Shown: piece after piece, positions 45,408-55,306 of the stretch
Layout: each line of letters begins with the position of its first letter
Numbering within the stretch: the stretch's first letter is position 1
Translations under genes and position numbers: made by a program
From: Streptomyces sp. NRRL S-1022
Lineage (GTDB): Bacteria; Actinomycetota; Actinomycetes; Streptomycetales; Streptomycetaceae
NCBI RefSeq assembly: GCF_000720135.1
Contig: NZ_JOIU01000021.1
Location: 62,001-126,000, forward strand
Direction of reading: 5' to 3'
DNA length: 64,000 nucleotides
The notes under the pieces: model-generated
What the model was told of the DNA's origin: nothing
Seen by the model: only the letters and a program-made list of their open reading frames with translations
Databases searched by the model: none

Positions 45408-46217
45408 TCAGCGGGACGGCACCCGGTCCAGGAAGTCCAGCACCTCGGCGAGGACGTCCTGCTTGCAGGTCTCGTGGAACACCTCGTGCCGGGCCCCCGG
45501 GAAGATCCGCTCGGTCAGCCGCCCGCCGCTCAGCCGCTCCACCCCGGTCCGGCTGCCGGCCGGCGGCACCAGCCGGTCGTCGTCGCCGTGCAGCCACAGC
45601 ACCGGCAGGGCGCCGACGTCACCGCCCCCGGCGACGGTTTCGAGGGTCCGGACGAACGCCTCCAGCGTCGGCCGCTTCATGGGTCCGTGCCAGACCAGCG
45701 GATCGGCGGCGTACGCGGCGCCCACCGCGGGGTCCCGGGAGAGCGCGGAGGGGTTGACCGGGACGTCCGGGATCTCGTCCATCGCCAGCAGCCGCCCGGG
45801 CAGCTCCCAGGTGCCGATCACCGGTCCGGACAGGACCAGCGCGCTCAGCTCGGCGCCGTACCGCTGGGCGTAGCGGGCCGCGATCAGACCGCCCATGGAG
45901 TGCCCGACCAGGACCAGCGGCAGGCCGGGGTGGGCGGCGCGGGCCAGATCCGCCACCGCGTGCACGTCCGTGACCACGTCCTCGAAGTCCTCGACCAGCA
46001 CCCGCTCGCCGGCCGAGCGGCCGTGGCCGGCGTGGTCGGGCGCGTACACGGCGGCGCCGTGCCCGGTGAGCACGGCGGCCGGCTCCGCGTACCGGCCGGC
46101 GTGCTCGCCGTAGCCGTGCACCAGGAGGACCAGCCGGCGGGGGGCCGGGTGCGGCCACTCGTGTACGGCGAGGGGGCCGTGGGTGCCGTCGAGGGTGTGC
46201 TCGCGGACGTGGGGCAT
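45408..46217 (-). CDS. Monoacylglycerol-lipase-like alpha/beta hydrolase
   Basis: The 269-residue protein is a serine hydrolase of the lysophospholipase/monoglyceride lipase group. It has VLLVHGYGEHAGRY, the nucleophile VLVGHSMGGLIAARYA (Ser near 112), the Asp in WLHGDDDRLVPP and the His in GARHEVFHE. The ATG at 46217 follows GGAGGAGAT. It is divergent from the thiolase gene and shares the region containing a TAGCA/TGCTA palindrome, so lipid breakdown may be co-regulated. Confidence 0.9.
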   Translation of the reverse strand: MPHVREHTLDGTHGPLAVHEWPHPAPRRLVLLVHGYGEHAGRYAEPAAVLTGHGAAVYAPDHAGHGRSAGERVLVEDFEDVVTDVHAVADLARAAHPGLPLVLVGHSMGGLIAARYAQRYGAELSALVLSGPVIGTWELPGRLLAMDEIPDVPVNPSALSRDPAVGAAYAADPLVWHGPMKRPTLEAFVRTLETVAGGGDVGALPVLWLHGDDDRLVPPAGSRTGVERLSGGRLTERIFPGARHEVFHETCKQDVLAEVLDFLDRVPSR

Positions 46218-46292
46218 ATCTCCTCCAGCTGCCTCGTGGAAGCTCCTGGGGGATCTTCCCAGCGGGCCGGTCGGGGGTCTATAGTCCAAAAC

Positions 46293-46303
46293 TAGCAGTG
46301 CTA
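46293..46303. promoter_or_regulatory. Palindrome TAGCAGTGCTA between lipase and thiolase genes
   Basis: TAGCA and TGCTA are perfect inverted arms around G. The symmetry extends to 17 bp with one mismatched pair (AACTAGCAGTGCTAATT). It sits mid-way in the 143-bp divergent region next to an AT-rich stretch and a TATAGT hexamer (46280-46285). It resembles a TetR-type operator for lipid-degradation genes. No such regulator is in the window. Confidence 0.5.
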
Positions 46304-46360
46304 ATTAATTGGTGCTGTGCAGGTCCGGATCCACAACGTCGTAGGTCAGGAGTCCCAGCC

Positions 46361-47548
<1,188 letters not shown>

Positions 47549-47622
47549 GGCGACGCCGACGGGGGCTCCCCGCACGGGGGATCCGGTACACGAGCCGCAG
47601 CAAGGAAACGGAGCACCACCAC

Positions 47623-49134
47623 ATGGCCACCCTGTCCGTCGCCGCCATCCTCGCCGAGAACGCCCGGCGCCGCCCCGGCAAGACCGCCCTCGTCGAAGGC
47701 GACCTGCGGCTCACCTTCGCCGAGGTGTGGCAGCGGGCGCTGGCCCAGGCCGGCGCGCTCACCGGTCTCGGCGTACGGCCCGGCGACCGGGTCGCCCTCA
47801 TGGCGCCCAACACCGCAGAGTTCCCGGTGGCCTACTACGCGATCACGGCGGCGGGCGGTGTCGTCGTCCCCGTGCACCTGCTGCTGTCGGCCGGCGAGGT
47901 CGAACACGTCCTGCGGGACAGCGGGGCCACGCTGCTGCTGGTCCACCCGGCGCAGGCGGAGACCGGCACCGCCGCCGCACGGGCCACGGGCGTCCGGGCG
48001 GTCACCCTGGGCGGCGAGTTCGAGAAGCTCGCGGCCGACGCCGAGCCGCTGCCGTCGTACGTCACCCGGTCGGCCGACGACCCCGCCGTCGTCTTCTACA
48101 CCAGCGGGACGACCGGTGTCCCCAAGGGCGCCGTGCTCAGCCACTTCAACCTGGTGATGAACGCGACCGTCAACGCCTTCGACGCCAACGACATCCGCGC
48201 CGACGACATCGCCCTCGGCGCGCTGCCGCTGTTCCACGCGTTCGGCCAGACGGTGTCGCTCAACTCCACCTGGCGGGCCGGCGCCACCCTCGTCCTGCTG
48301 CCCCGCTTCGACGCGGCCCGCGCCATCGAGCTGATGGTGCGCGAGGGCGTGAACACCTTCCACGGCGTGCCGACCATGTTCGTCGCCCTCACGGCGGCCG
48401 CCGCCGGCGCCGAGCGGCTCCCCGCGCTGCGGGTGTGCATCTCCGGCGGCGCCTCGCTCCCGGTCACCGTGCTGGAGCGGTTCGAGGCCGCGTTCGGATC
48501 GAAGATCTACGAGGGCTACGGGCTGTCGGAGACCTCGCCGACCGCCACCGTCAACCAGCCGGTGTTCGGCACCAAGGCCGGCACCATCGGCCACCCGCTG
48601 TGGGGCATCGACGTGGAGATCGCCCGCGCCGACCTGGAGGGCCGGATCGAGCTGCTGCCGCCCGGCGAGCTGGGCGAGGTCGTCATCCGCGGCCACAACG
48701 TCTTCTCCGGCTACCTCGGCCGCCCCGAGGCCACCGCCGAGGCCCTGGTGGACGGCTGGTTCCGCACCGGCGACCTCGGCACCAAGGACGACGAGGGCTT
48801 CCTGAGCATCGTCGACCGCAAGAAGGACGTCATCATCCGCGGCGGCTACAACGTCTACCCGAGGGAGGTCGAGGAGGTCCTGATGCGCCACCCGCAGGTC
48901 GCCCAGGTCGCCGTCATCGGCCTGCCCGACGAGCTGCACGGCGAGGAGGTGTGCGCCGTGGTCGTCCCGGCCCCGGGCGCCGCGCCGGACCCCGCCGCGC
49001 TCACCGAGTGGTCCAAGGAGCACCTCGGCCGGCACAAGTACCCGCGGCGCGTGGAGGTCACCGACGGTCTGCCGCTGGGGCCGAGCATGAAGGTGCTCAA
49101 GCGGGAGCTGCGGGCCCGGTACACGGGCCGCTAG
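47623..49134 (+). CDS. Long-chain acyl-CoA ligase (FadD-like)
   Basis: The 503-residue ANL enzyme has YTSGTTGVPKGA, GYGLSETSPT, TGDLGTKDDEGF, DRKKDVIIRGGYNVYPREVE and an intact A10 lysine near the C-terminus (GPSMKVLKREL). It activates a carboxylate to the CoA thioester. AAGGAAACGGAG lies upstream of the ATG. The intact A10 Lys contrasts with the Arg in the ligase of the left cluster. It sits downstream of thiolase in the same orientation. Confidence 0.93.
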   Translation: MATLSVAAILAENARRRPGKTALVEGDLRLTFAEVWQRALAQAGALTGLGVRPGDRVALMAPNTAEFPVAYYAITAAGGVVVPVHLLLSAGEVEHVLRDSGATLLLVHPAQAETGTAAARATGVRAVTLGGEFEKLAADAEPLPSYVTRSADDPAVVFYTSGTTGVPKGAVLSHFNLVMNATVNAFDANDIRADDIALGALPLFHAFGQTVSLNSTWRAGATLVLLPRFDAARAIELMVREGVNTFHGVPTMFVALTAAAAGAERLPALRVCISGGASLPVTVLERFEAAFGSKIYEGYGLSETSPTATVNQPVFGTKAGTIGHPLWGIDVEIARADLEGRIELLPPGELGEVVIRGHNVFSGYLGRPEATAEALVDGWFRTGDLGTKDDEGFLSIVDRKKDVIIRGGYNVYPREVEEVLMRHPQVAQVAVIGLPDELHGEEVCAVVVPAPGAAPDPAALTEWSKEHLGRHKYPRRVEVTDGLPLGPSMKVLKRELRARYTGR

Positions 49135-49243
49135 GGGGTACGTCGCGACGGGCCGCCAGGCGGTACGCCGGCCGGCCACCGGGACCGGCCGGCGGGGCCC
49201 CGCTCACGCCGGGCGCATGCGTGTGCATAGCATCGGTTCCTCC

Positions 49244-50017
49244 ATGAACACGATGACGCTCTGGCACATCTCCGGCTGGGGGTTCGCGGCGCTCGCCTTC
49301 GCGGCCCTGCTCGTCGGCTTCTCCAAGACCGCGGTCAGCGGGGCCAACACGGTCAGCCTCGCGGTCTTCGCCGCGGTGCTGCCCGCCCGCGCCTCGACCG
49401 GCGTGCTGCTGCCCGTGCTGATCGCCGGCGACGTGCTCGCCGTGCTCACCTACCGGCGGCACGCGCACTGGCCCACGCTGTGGCGGCTGTTCCCGGCCGT
49501 GGCCGCGGGCGTGGTGGCCGGCACGCTGTTCCTGCTGTGGGCCGGCGACGGGATCGTACGGACCTCGATCGGCGCGATCCTGCTGCTGATGGCCGGGGTG
49601 ACCATGTGGCGCCGGCGGACCGCCGAGGCCCCGCGGGCGCCGGAGGCGGTCACGACCCGGGCGGGCCGGGTGAAGGCCCGCTCGTACGGCGTGCTCGGCG
49701 GGTTCACGACGATGGTCGCCAACGCGGGCGGGCCGGTGATGTCGCTGTACCTGCTGTCCGCGGGGTTCCGGAAGCTGGGCTTCCTGGGGACATCCGCGTT
49801 CTTCTTCCTCATCGTGAACGTCGCGAAGGTGCCGTTCAGCGCGGGCCTGGGCCTGATCGACGGGCGCTCGCTGCTCCTCGACGCCGCGCTCGTGGTGTTC
49901 GTCGTGCCCGGCGCGCTGTTCGGCAAGTGGGCCGTGCACCGGATCAACCAGCGACTCTTCGAACAACTCGTGATCGCGGCGACGGTCGTGGGCGGCCTGC
50001 AACTGCTACTGCGCTAG
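49244..50017 (+). CDS. TauE/SafE family permease
   Basis: The protein (257 residues from ATG 49244) is a TauE/SafE sulfite/anion exporter family member with about eight hydrophobic helices. The N-terminal family motif is LLVGFSKTAVSGANTVS, and the repeat motif is GGFTTMVANAGGPVMSLYLL. An ATG at 49217 would add nine residues. Neither start has a ribosome-binding site, but TAGCAT about 11 bp before 49244 could be a -10 box for leaderless expression. It overlaps the 3' end of the convergent HAD gene by 12 bp. Confidence 0.87.
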   Translation: MNTMTLWHISGWGFAALAFAALLVGFSKTAVSGANTVSLAVFAAVLPARASTGVLLPVLIAGDVLAVLTYRRHAHWPTLWRLFPAVAAGVVAGTLFLLWAGDGIVRTSIGAILLLMAGVTMWRRRTAEAPRAPEAVTTRAGRVKARSYGVLGGFTTMVANAGGPVMSLYLLSAGFRKLGFLGTSAFFFLIVNVAKVPFSAGLGLIDGRSLLLDAALVVFVVPGALFGKWAVHRINQRLFEQLVIAATVVGGLQLLLR

Positions 50018-50794
50018 CCCCAGCAGCCCCGGGACGTCCGCGAAGGAGTCCACGACGTGGTCCGGGACGCCGCTCGCCCGCGCGTGCGTCTGAGGCTCGT
50101 ACTTGCCCGTCCTCACCAGCACGCCCGTGAGGCCGGCCCGCTGCGCCGCCAGCACGTCCGACTCGATGTCGTCGCCGACCATCAGCGCCTGCTGCGCGCC
50201 GACGCCCAGCCGGGCCAGCGCCGCCTCGAAGAACGCCCGGGACGGCTTGCCCGTGACCTCCGCCTCCACACGCGCCGCCCGCTCGAGACCGGCCAGGAAG
50301 GCACCCGAGTCCAGCTGCAGCCCGGCGTCGGTCCGCCAGTACAGGTTGCGGTGCATGGCGACCAGCCGTGCGCCCCGCTGCAGCTCGCCGAAGGCCCGGT
50401 TCAGCGCCGCGTAGTCGAAGCCGGGTCCCGCGCCGCCGATCACGACCACGTCGGCACCCTCCTCGACGAGGGTGACGTCCCCCAGGTCCGCGGCGATGTT
50501 CCCGCTGTTCAGCAGCATGCAGCGGGCGCCCGGACAGTGCTCGGCCAGATGGGCGGCGGTGACGGCGGGCGCGGTCAGCACGTCCTGCGCGCCCACCTCG
50601 AAACCGGCCGCCGCCAGCGTCTCGGCGATCGACGCCCGGGTCCGGGACGTCGTGTTGGTCACCAGGGCCACGCCGAGCCCGGCCGCACGCAGCGCGCGCA
50701 GCGCCGCCACCGCGCCGGGCAGCGGCTTCCAGGACACGGTGAGGACCCCGTCGATGTCGATCAGGACGGCACGCGCGGACGCCGGTGACTGCAT
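50006..50794 (-). CDS. HAD-IIA family hydrolase (LHPP/NagD-like)
   Basis: The 262-residue protein has the HAD nucleophile VLIDIDGVLTVSW near residue 13, VTNTTSRTRASI (motif II), and VGDDIESDVLAAQRAGL (acidic motif), with a type IIA cap between them. It probably dephosphorylates a small metabolite. It overlaps the permease gene tail to tail. Confidence 0.9.
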   Translation of the reverse strand: MQSPASARAVLIDIDGVLTVSWKPLPGAVAALRALRAAGLGVALVTNTTSRTRASIAETLAAAGFEVGAQDVLTAPAVTAAHLAEHCPGARCMLLNSGNIAADLGDVTLVEEGADVVVIGGAGPGFDYAALNRAFGELQRGARLVAMHRNLYWRTDAGLQLDSGAFLAGLERAARVEAEVTGKPSRAFFEAALARLGVGAQQALMVGDDIESDVLAAQRAGLTGVLVRTGKYEPQTHARASGVPDHVVDSFADVPGLLGLAQ

Positions 50795-50851
50795 GGACCG
50801 ACCGTAGCGGCCCGGGCGGCGGACGGACGCCTACGACCGCGCCCGCTCACC

Positions 50852-50881
50852 CCGGTGCCGGTGCCGGTGCCGGTGCCGGTG
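50852..50881. repeat. CCGGTG hexamer, five tandem copies
   Basis: Five perfect copies of CCGGTG run through 50852-50881 in the 146-bp gap between the HAD-IIA and cobF genes. It is a simple-sequence tract with no evident function and may vary in copy number between strains. Confidence 0.85.
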
Positions 50882-50940
50882 CGGTGCCCGCGCCGCTGCC
50901 GGCCCCTGCGTTCCGGTCCCGACGCTCCGGCCCGGGCCGC

Positions 50941-51729
50941 TCAGTCCGGGGCCCGGCCGTCCCGCGCGGGATGCCGGCGCAGCAGGTACGTGTCCATGAT
51001 CCAGCCCTTGCGCTCCCGGGCCTGTGCCCGCAGCCGCTCGATGCGCGGGCCGGCTTCGGCGATCGGACCGGCGACGAGGATCTCGTCCGGCGTGCCGATG
51101 TAGGCGCCCCAGTAGATGTCCATGTCCTCCTCGGCGTACCGCCGGAAGGCCTGGTGCGCGTCCAGCATCACCACCACGTCGTCCACCCCCTCCGGGAAGC
51201 CCTCGGCCAGCCGCCGCCCGGTGGTGATCTGCACCGGCCGGGCGACCCGGTTCAGGCCCGTGCGGTGCCGGGCGACCAGCGCGGAGACACTGCTGATGCC
51301 GGGCACCACCTCGTGCGCGAACTCCACCGTGCCGCGTTCCCGTACCTCGTCGAGGATGGCCAGCGTGCTGTCGTACAGCGCCGGGTCCCCCCACACCAGG
51401 AAGGCGCCGGTGCCGTCCTCGTCCAGTTCCTCGGTGATCAGCCGCTCGTAGATCCCGGCGCGGGCACTGCGCCAGTCCCCGACGGCCGGCGAATACGCCG
51501 CCCCGCCCGCCTTCCGGTCCCGCTCGGGATCCCGGGCCTCCACCACCCGGTACGACCCCTCGGGCAGGTGCGCGTCCAGGATGTCCCGGCGGAGCCGGGT
51601 CAGATCACTCTTCACCTCGCCCTTGTCGAGCAGGAAGAACACGTCCGTGCTCCGCAGCGCCTTGACCGCTTGCAGGGTCAGCTGGTCGGGGTCGCCCGCG
51701 CCGATACCGATGACATGAATCTTTCGCAC
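50941..51729 (-). CDS. cobF: Precorrin-6A synthase (deacetylating)
   Basis: The 262-residue protein is a tetrapyrrole (corrin/porphyrin) methyltransferase. It has the N-terminal IHVIGIGAGDPDQLTLQAVKAL, FLLDKGEVKSDLTRLRRDIL in part, FLVWGDPALYDSTL, VVPGISSVSALVARH and MDIYWGAYIGTPDEIL. CobF methylates C1 and releases acetate in aerobic cobalamin synthesis. GTG 51729 fits the family start (RKIHVIGIG). No other cobalamin gene is nearby; in Streptomyces cobF is often separate from the main cob genes. Confidence 0.92.
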   Translation of the reverse strand: MRKIHVIGIGAGDPDQLTLQAVKALRSTDVFFLLDKGEVKSDLTRLRRDILDAHLPEGSYRVVEARDPERDRKAGGAAYSPAVGDWRSARAGIYERLITEELDEDGTGAFLVWGDPALYDSTLAILDEVRERGTVEFAHEVVPGISSVSALVARHRTGLNRVARPVQITTGRRLAEGFPEGVDDVVVMLDAHQAFRRYAEEDMDIYWGAYIGTPDEILVAGPIAEAGPRIERLRAQARERKGWIMDTYLLRRHPARDGRAPD

Positions 51730-51822
51730 GCCCCGAGTCTGCCGCACGCCCCGACGGGGGCCTCGGCCGCGGTACCGCTGCCCGCGGGGCCGCCGCCCCG
51801 GCACGCTGCGAGCGCGCCCGGT

Positions 51823-52329
51823 TCAGGGGCCCAGGCGGGGTGCCTCGGTCCGCGGGTCCACCGGGGCCGAGGTCTGTTCCACCCGGCCGGCCAGTTCCCG
51901 CGCCCAGCGGGTGAGGCCCGGCAGGTCCAGCCCGTACGGCCGGTCCTCGCCCCGCCCGGTCTCCCACTCCTCGACCGCGCCGGCGCCCCGCCGCAGCAGC
52001 CGCGCCCCGCCGACGGCGTTCCCGCGGGCCGCGTGGGTGAGTCCCACCGCCAGCTGGGCCAGCCCCCGCCACAGCGGGCGCTCGTCCCGCGGGCCCGACT
52101 TCCAGGCGTCCTCGAACACCTCGTGCGCGTGGAACGGCCGCCCCTCGGCCAGCAGCGCCTGCGCCTCGGCGACCGTCTGCTGCGGTGCCCGTGCGATGCC
52201 CTCCGGCTGCCGCGGCACCCCTTCGGCCCCGTACGGCAGGGGGCGCCCCAGCCCGTCCCGCGGCCGCGCGTTCCGGGCCCGCCCCGTCACGTCCCGGTCC
52301 CTGGCATCCGATGCGCCCGTGTTCGTCAT
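51823..52329 (-). CDS. DUF309 domain protein
   Basis: The 168-residue protein carries a DUF309 domain (about 65-145) with the signature RPFHAHEVFEDAWKSG and LWRGLAQLAVGLTHAARGN. The first 60 residues are charged and unconserved. ATG 52329 starts MTNTGASD; the upstream extension is not supported. DUF309 proteins have no firm function. It lies 105 bp from the second tRNA-Pro on the opposite strand. Confidence 0.85.
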   Translation of the reverse strand: MTNTGASDARDRDVTGRARNARPRDGLGRPLPYGAEGVPRQPEGIARAPQQTVAEAQALLAEGRPFHAHEVFEDAWKSGPRDERPLWRGLAQLAVGLTHAARGNAVGGARLLRRGAGAVEEWETGRGEDRPYGLDLPGLTRWARELAGRVEQTSAPVDPRTEAPRLGP

Positions 52330-52434
52330 ACCGCCGATTGTCCCCCGCCCCGCCCGGGTCTTCTTCGGCACACCCCCCGGCGTGGGGTAAAGTGCTGTCC
52401 GCGCGATCACGCGGGGCACCGCGGGTGAGCGCAC

Positions 52435-52508
<74 letters not shown>

Positions 52509-52533
52509 CGGGAGCAATGCTTCGTAGCCACGG

Positions 52534-52575
52534 GCTGGAGGCCCTACCTCACTACTGTGTGGTAGGGCCTCCAGC
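52534..52575 (+). terminator. Terminator of tRNA-Pro copy 2
   Basis: GCTGGAGGCCCTACC (52534-52548) pairs perfectly with GGTAGGGCCTCCAGC (52561-52575) over a 12-nt loop. The rest of the 336-bp gap up to 52845 holds no convincing gene, only the promoter of the peptidase gene. Confidence 0.88.
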
Positions 52576-52809
52576 CATGCACCGGGCTCTTTCGTCGTAT
52601 TACCCTGCGCTTTCTTCAGGCCAAGTCCGCCTGCTTTCCAGCGCTTGCATTGATGCCCGTATTGGGTGGGTCACCGCCCCTTCGGCCGCCTCCGGTGCAG
52701 CCCGGCCCGCGCCCCGGGTGCCCCTGCCGCCACAAAGGTCCTGTTCCACGCCCTCTGTTACGGTTAGTAAAGCGCTGGTTACACGAGAGTGATCTGAGTC
52801 TCTTTTTCG

Positions 52810-52838
52810 TTGGCGCGCGCCAGCGGGTGTCGTAGAGT
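52810..52838 (+). promoter_or_regulatory. Promoter for a leaderless ImmA-like transcript
   Basis: TTGGCG (52810-52815) and TAGAGT (52833-52838) are 17 bp apart. The -10 box ends 6 bp before the ATG at 52845, so transcription should start at the ATG. That agrees with the lack of a ribosome-binding site there. Confidence 0.55.
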
Positions 52839-52844
52839 TCAGCC

Positions 52845-53375
52845 ATGCTGGGCAAACGGGGAATTTCAGTGCGGGGATGGTCTTCCCGTGCACGGGCGGA
52901 TCGACTGCGTGACGCTCAATTACGCAGCCACAGTCGCCATTTGATACGCCGACTCACGCCGCAGTTGCCGTTCAGTGTCACCGCTCTCTGTGCCGAGCTG
53001 AGCGAAATGCGCGACAGGCCGATCAGGCTTATGGAGTGGGATCTGCCGGCCGACGGGCCGTTCGGTGTGCTGGTATCCCGTGACCACGAGGATGTCATCG
53101 TCTATCAGGCGATGACCACCAAGGCGCATCAGGCGCACATCATTCTTCATGAGGTCGGACATATCATCGCGTTCGATCTCGCAGGCGAGCGACCGCCCGC
53201 CATGGTGGACCGGACCTGCTATTCCGACCGCGACGAGCGCGACGCCGAGATCATCGCATCGACGATTATGTCCGAGGCAATTTCCATGGGCCGGCGCGTG
53301 CGAAGCCACGGACTGGACGAGCCGTGGCGGCCCTCGGTGTACAACAGTCTCGTCCTTACCGATGGAGCGGTGTGA
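52845..53375 (+). CDS. ImmA/IrrE-like metallopeptidase
   Basis: The 176-residue protein carries the zinc peptidase motif HEVGH (ILHEVGHIIAFDLAGE, near residue 103) and an acidic helix near 127-135 (RDERDAEIIASTIM) with the third ligand. This is the ImmA/IrrE arrangement. These peptidases cleave XRE-type repressors, and an XRE gene lies 1.2 kb away on the other strand. Codon 26 is TTA, so translation depends on bldA. The DNA of this gene is visibly less GC-rich than its neighbours, which suggests a different origin. It is coupled to the next gene by a GTGA overlap. Confidence 0.85.
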   Translation: MLGKRGISVRGWSSRARADRLRDAQLRSHSRHLIRRLTPQLPFSVTALCAELSEMRDRPIRLMEWDLPADGPFGVLVSRDHEDVIVYQAMTTKAHQAHIILHEVGHIIAFDLAGERPPAMVDRTCYSDRDERDAEIIASTIMSEAISMGRRVRSHGLDEPWRPSVYNSLVLTDGAV

Positions 53376-54538
53376 GCGCGCTCAATTTCGTGGCCATTGC
53401 CACGCTCCTCGGTGGGGCTCTCTGGACGTTGCCCGCTCTCATCCGGCGGCGTTTGCGTGATCCCATGCGTCTCCATCTCTGTCTGGCGCTGCTGCTGATG
53501 GGAGCGGGGAACGTACTGGCCCAGCCATCCGTCCTGAATGTCGTCGACGGCGTCACCTTCGAGGGCTTCTCCAAGGTCACGTACAACGTGGAAGTCCTGG
53601 TCGGCCTCAGCCTCATGGTCGGCTTCCTGCGGGAAAGCCCGCTGCGGCGCTGGGCGCCGCCGTGGCCCTGGGAAGTGGGCGCGTGCCTCGTCTGCCTCGC
53701 GGGGATGCTCGCCGTGACCGCGTTCCTCCCGGCGCAGCTGCGCAATCACGTACTGACGTCCGCGTATCTCGGCGACTGGCGCGTGCGCACGTTCTACAAC
53801 TTCGGCAACTTCTACCTGCTCTTCGGCTACGCGGCCAGTGCCTACCTGGCCGGACGGCATGCCCGACGAGGCCGTTCGCTGCGGCGGCTGTCGTTCAACA
53901 TCATCGCCGTCGGACTGACCGGACTGGCTCTCACCTGTATCTTCCGATTCCTGTGGGTGAATCTGCCCAGCCTGCGCGGAGACGAGCGGCTGATCGACTA
54001 TGCCGATGTCTTCCTGTTCGGCCAGGTCGCCGCCATCGTGGTGTGCGTGGGCCTGAGTCTGCCCTTCTTCGTCAGTGTCGTGCAGATCGTGCGGGAGATG
54101 CTGGACCACTGCAGGCAATACCGCGGGCTCGAAGAGCTGTGGTGCCAACTGGCCAGGGCATATCCCGAGTTGATACTGGATCAGCGCAGCCGTCGACGCC
54201 GCGTCTTCCTCGCGAGTTCCCGGGCCGTGTACCGGCGTTACGTCGAATGCCGGGACGGTCTGATCCGGCTCGGCCCTTATCTCCGGCTCGCCTCCCAGGA
54301 GATGTCGACGCCCGAACCGCAGGAAGACCTGCGGGCGTCCGCCGATCTCATCGTGCGCGCGCTGCGGCTGCAGGGCGATCAGGGGCCGCGCGACGGCGGT
54401 CCGCCGACGGAGGCGGTCTTCGTTCTCGCTCCCCGCTGCCCGTCCAGCATGGACGGCCACGACTACGAGGAGGATCTGGGCACCCTGGTCCGGCTCTCCC
54501 GCGAACTGTGCGCCATGCGCACCTACGCGTCGGTCTGA
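53372..54538 (+). CDS. MAB_1171c-type integral membrane protein
   Basis: The 388-residue protein has about seven hydrophobic helices in residues 1-235 (for example LNFVAIATLLGGALWTLPAL, AAIVVCVGLSLPFFVSVVQI) and a soluble C-terminal domain of about 150 residues with YRGLEELWCQLARAYPEL and AVYRRYVECRDGLIRL. This is the MAB_1171c family of putative transporters, which in Streptomyces is often found next to ImmA/IrrE-like and XRE genes. GTG 53372 overlaps the peptidase stop. It may be a membrane sensor that feeds the peptidase-repressor pair; that role is inference. Confidence 0.8.
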   Translation: MSALNFVAIATLLGGALWTLPALIRRRLRDPMRLHLCLALLLMGAGNVLAQPSVLNVVDGVTFEGFSKVTYNVEVLVGLSLMVGFLRESPLRRWAPPWPWEVGACLVCLAGMLAVTAFLPAQLRNHVLTSAYLGDWRVRTFYNFGNFYLLFGYAASAYLAGRHARRGRSLRRLSFNIIAVGLTGLALTCIFRFLWVNLPSLRGDERLIDYADVFLFGQVAAIVVCVGLSLPFFVSVVQIVREMLDHCRQYRGLEELWCQLARAYPELILDQRSRRRRVFLASSRAVYRRYVECRDGLIRLGPYLRLASQEMSTPEPQEDLRASADLIVRALRLQGDQGPRDGGPPTEAVFVLAPRCPSSMDGHDYEEDLGTLVRLSRELCAMRTYASV

Positions 54539-54587
54539 GGCGGCGTCCGCTCGCCCCGGCCGGCGCGAGAAGTCGGCGGTAAGCGGT

Positions 54588-55073
54588 TCACCCGCTCTCA
54601 GGCTCGTCTCCCGAGGACTTCCCGGCGTCCGCGGACGGCGACGCCTTCTTGGAGGCGTCCAGTACGTCCATGATCGACAGTAGTTGCTCGCGCAGTTCCG
54701 GAGTCAACCGGCCGGCCCGCATGGCAATGGACTGCACCTGCCGGTCGGCGAGCGCCGTCGCCCACCCGTCCTGCGACTTCGCGGGGCGTCCCGGGGGCTC
54801 CTCGTTGATGAGCGCGCTCACCGACACCGGCAGGCTCATGTCCCGGGACTGGAAGTACTTGACGATCGCGGAGAGCACGCTGACCGTCGGGTTGGTCTGC
54901 GAGCCGTTGCGCAGGGCGGTCAGGTAGCTCCGGGAGATCGTCACGTCGTGGCTCGGGTCCTGGGAGATGGCCTGGGCGACCTCCGACGTGGACGGTTCCC
55001 GCAGCCGGCCCACGGCATCCGGGGTGGCGGCATCGGCGAACCAGGAGTTCAGGCGTTCTGCCAGCGTAGCCAT
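54588..55073 (-). CDS. XRE family transcriptional regulator
   Basis: The 161-residue protein has an N-terminal helix-turn-helix (about 25-75; STSEVAQAISQDPSHDVTIS, SYLTALRNGSQTNPTVSVLS) and a C-terminal helical part (LTPELREQLLSIMDVLDASK) with a Ser/Asp/Glu tail. The ATG follows CGGAGGTCGGG. It is convergent with the membrane-protein gene and divergent from the cyclase gene across 233 bp. It is the likely repressor or activator of the cyclitol operon and the likely target of the nearby ImmA-like peptidase. A TATAGA hexamer at 55121-55116 (minus strand) may be its -10 box. Confidence 0.85.
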   Translation of the reverse strand: MATLAERLNSWFADAATPDAVGRLREPSTSEVAQAISQDPSHDVTISRSYLTALRNGSQTNPTVSVLSAIVKYFQSRDMSLPVSVSALINEEPPGRPAKSQDGWATALADRQVQSIAMRAGRLTPELREQLLSIMDVLDASKKASPSADAGKSSGDEPESG

Positions 55074-55238
55074 GTGGATCCCGACCTCCGTAGGCGTCGA
55101 TGACTCGGGGGTTCTTCTATACGAGCACCGCGTGAGCCTCCTTTCGACGGGTGCTCCTCAGTGCTCTTGACCGCTTCGCTTACAGCGGCCCTCGGCGTGA
55201 GTGTAACACGAATGACATGGCCACAGTCATGTTGCTAC

Positions 55239-55269
55239 TATAGTGGACAGCGAGCCGATAAAAGGCTCG
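55239..55269 (+). promoter_or_regulatory. Cyclase promoter with start-site stem-loop
   Basis: TATAGT (55239-55244) is a good -10 box within TATAGTGGACA, but there is no good -35, which suggests an activator. Directly after the predicted start (about 55251), CGAGCC and GGCTCG form a 6-bp stem with loop GATAAAA (55251-55269). The same TATAGTGGACA block with a similar downstream stretch occurs at 63511. The distance from the -10 box to the ATG is 68 bp here and 69 bp there. Confidence 0.6.
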
Positions 55270-55306
55270 TCGTGCTCGTAACGTGGCAGCTCACGCTGGA
55301 GGGGAA

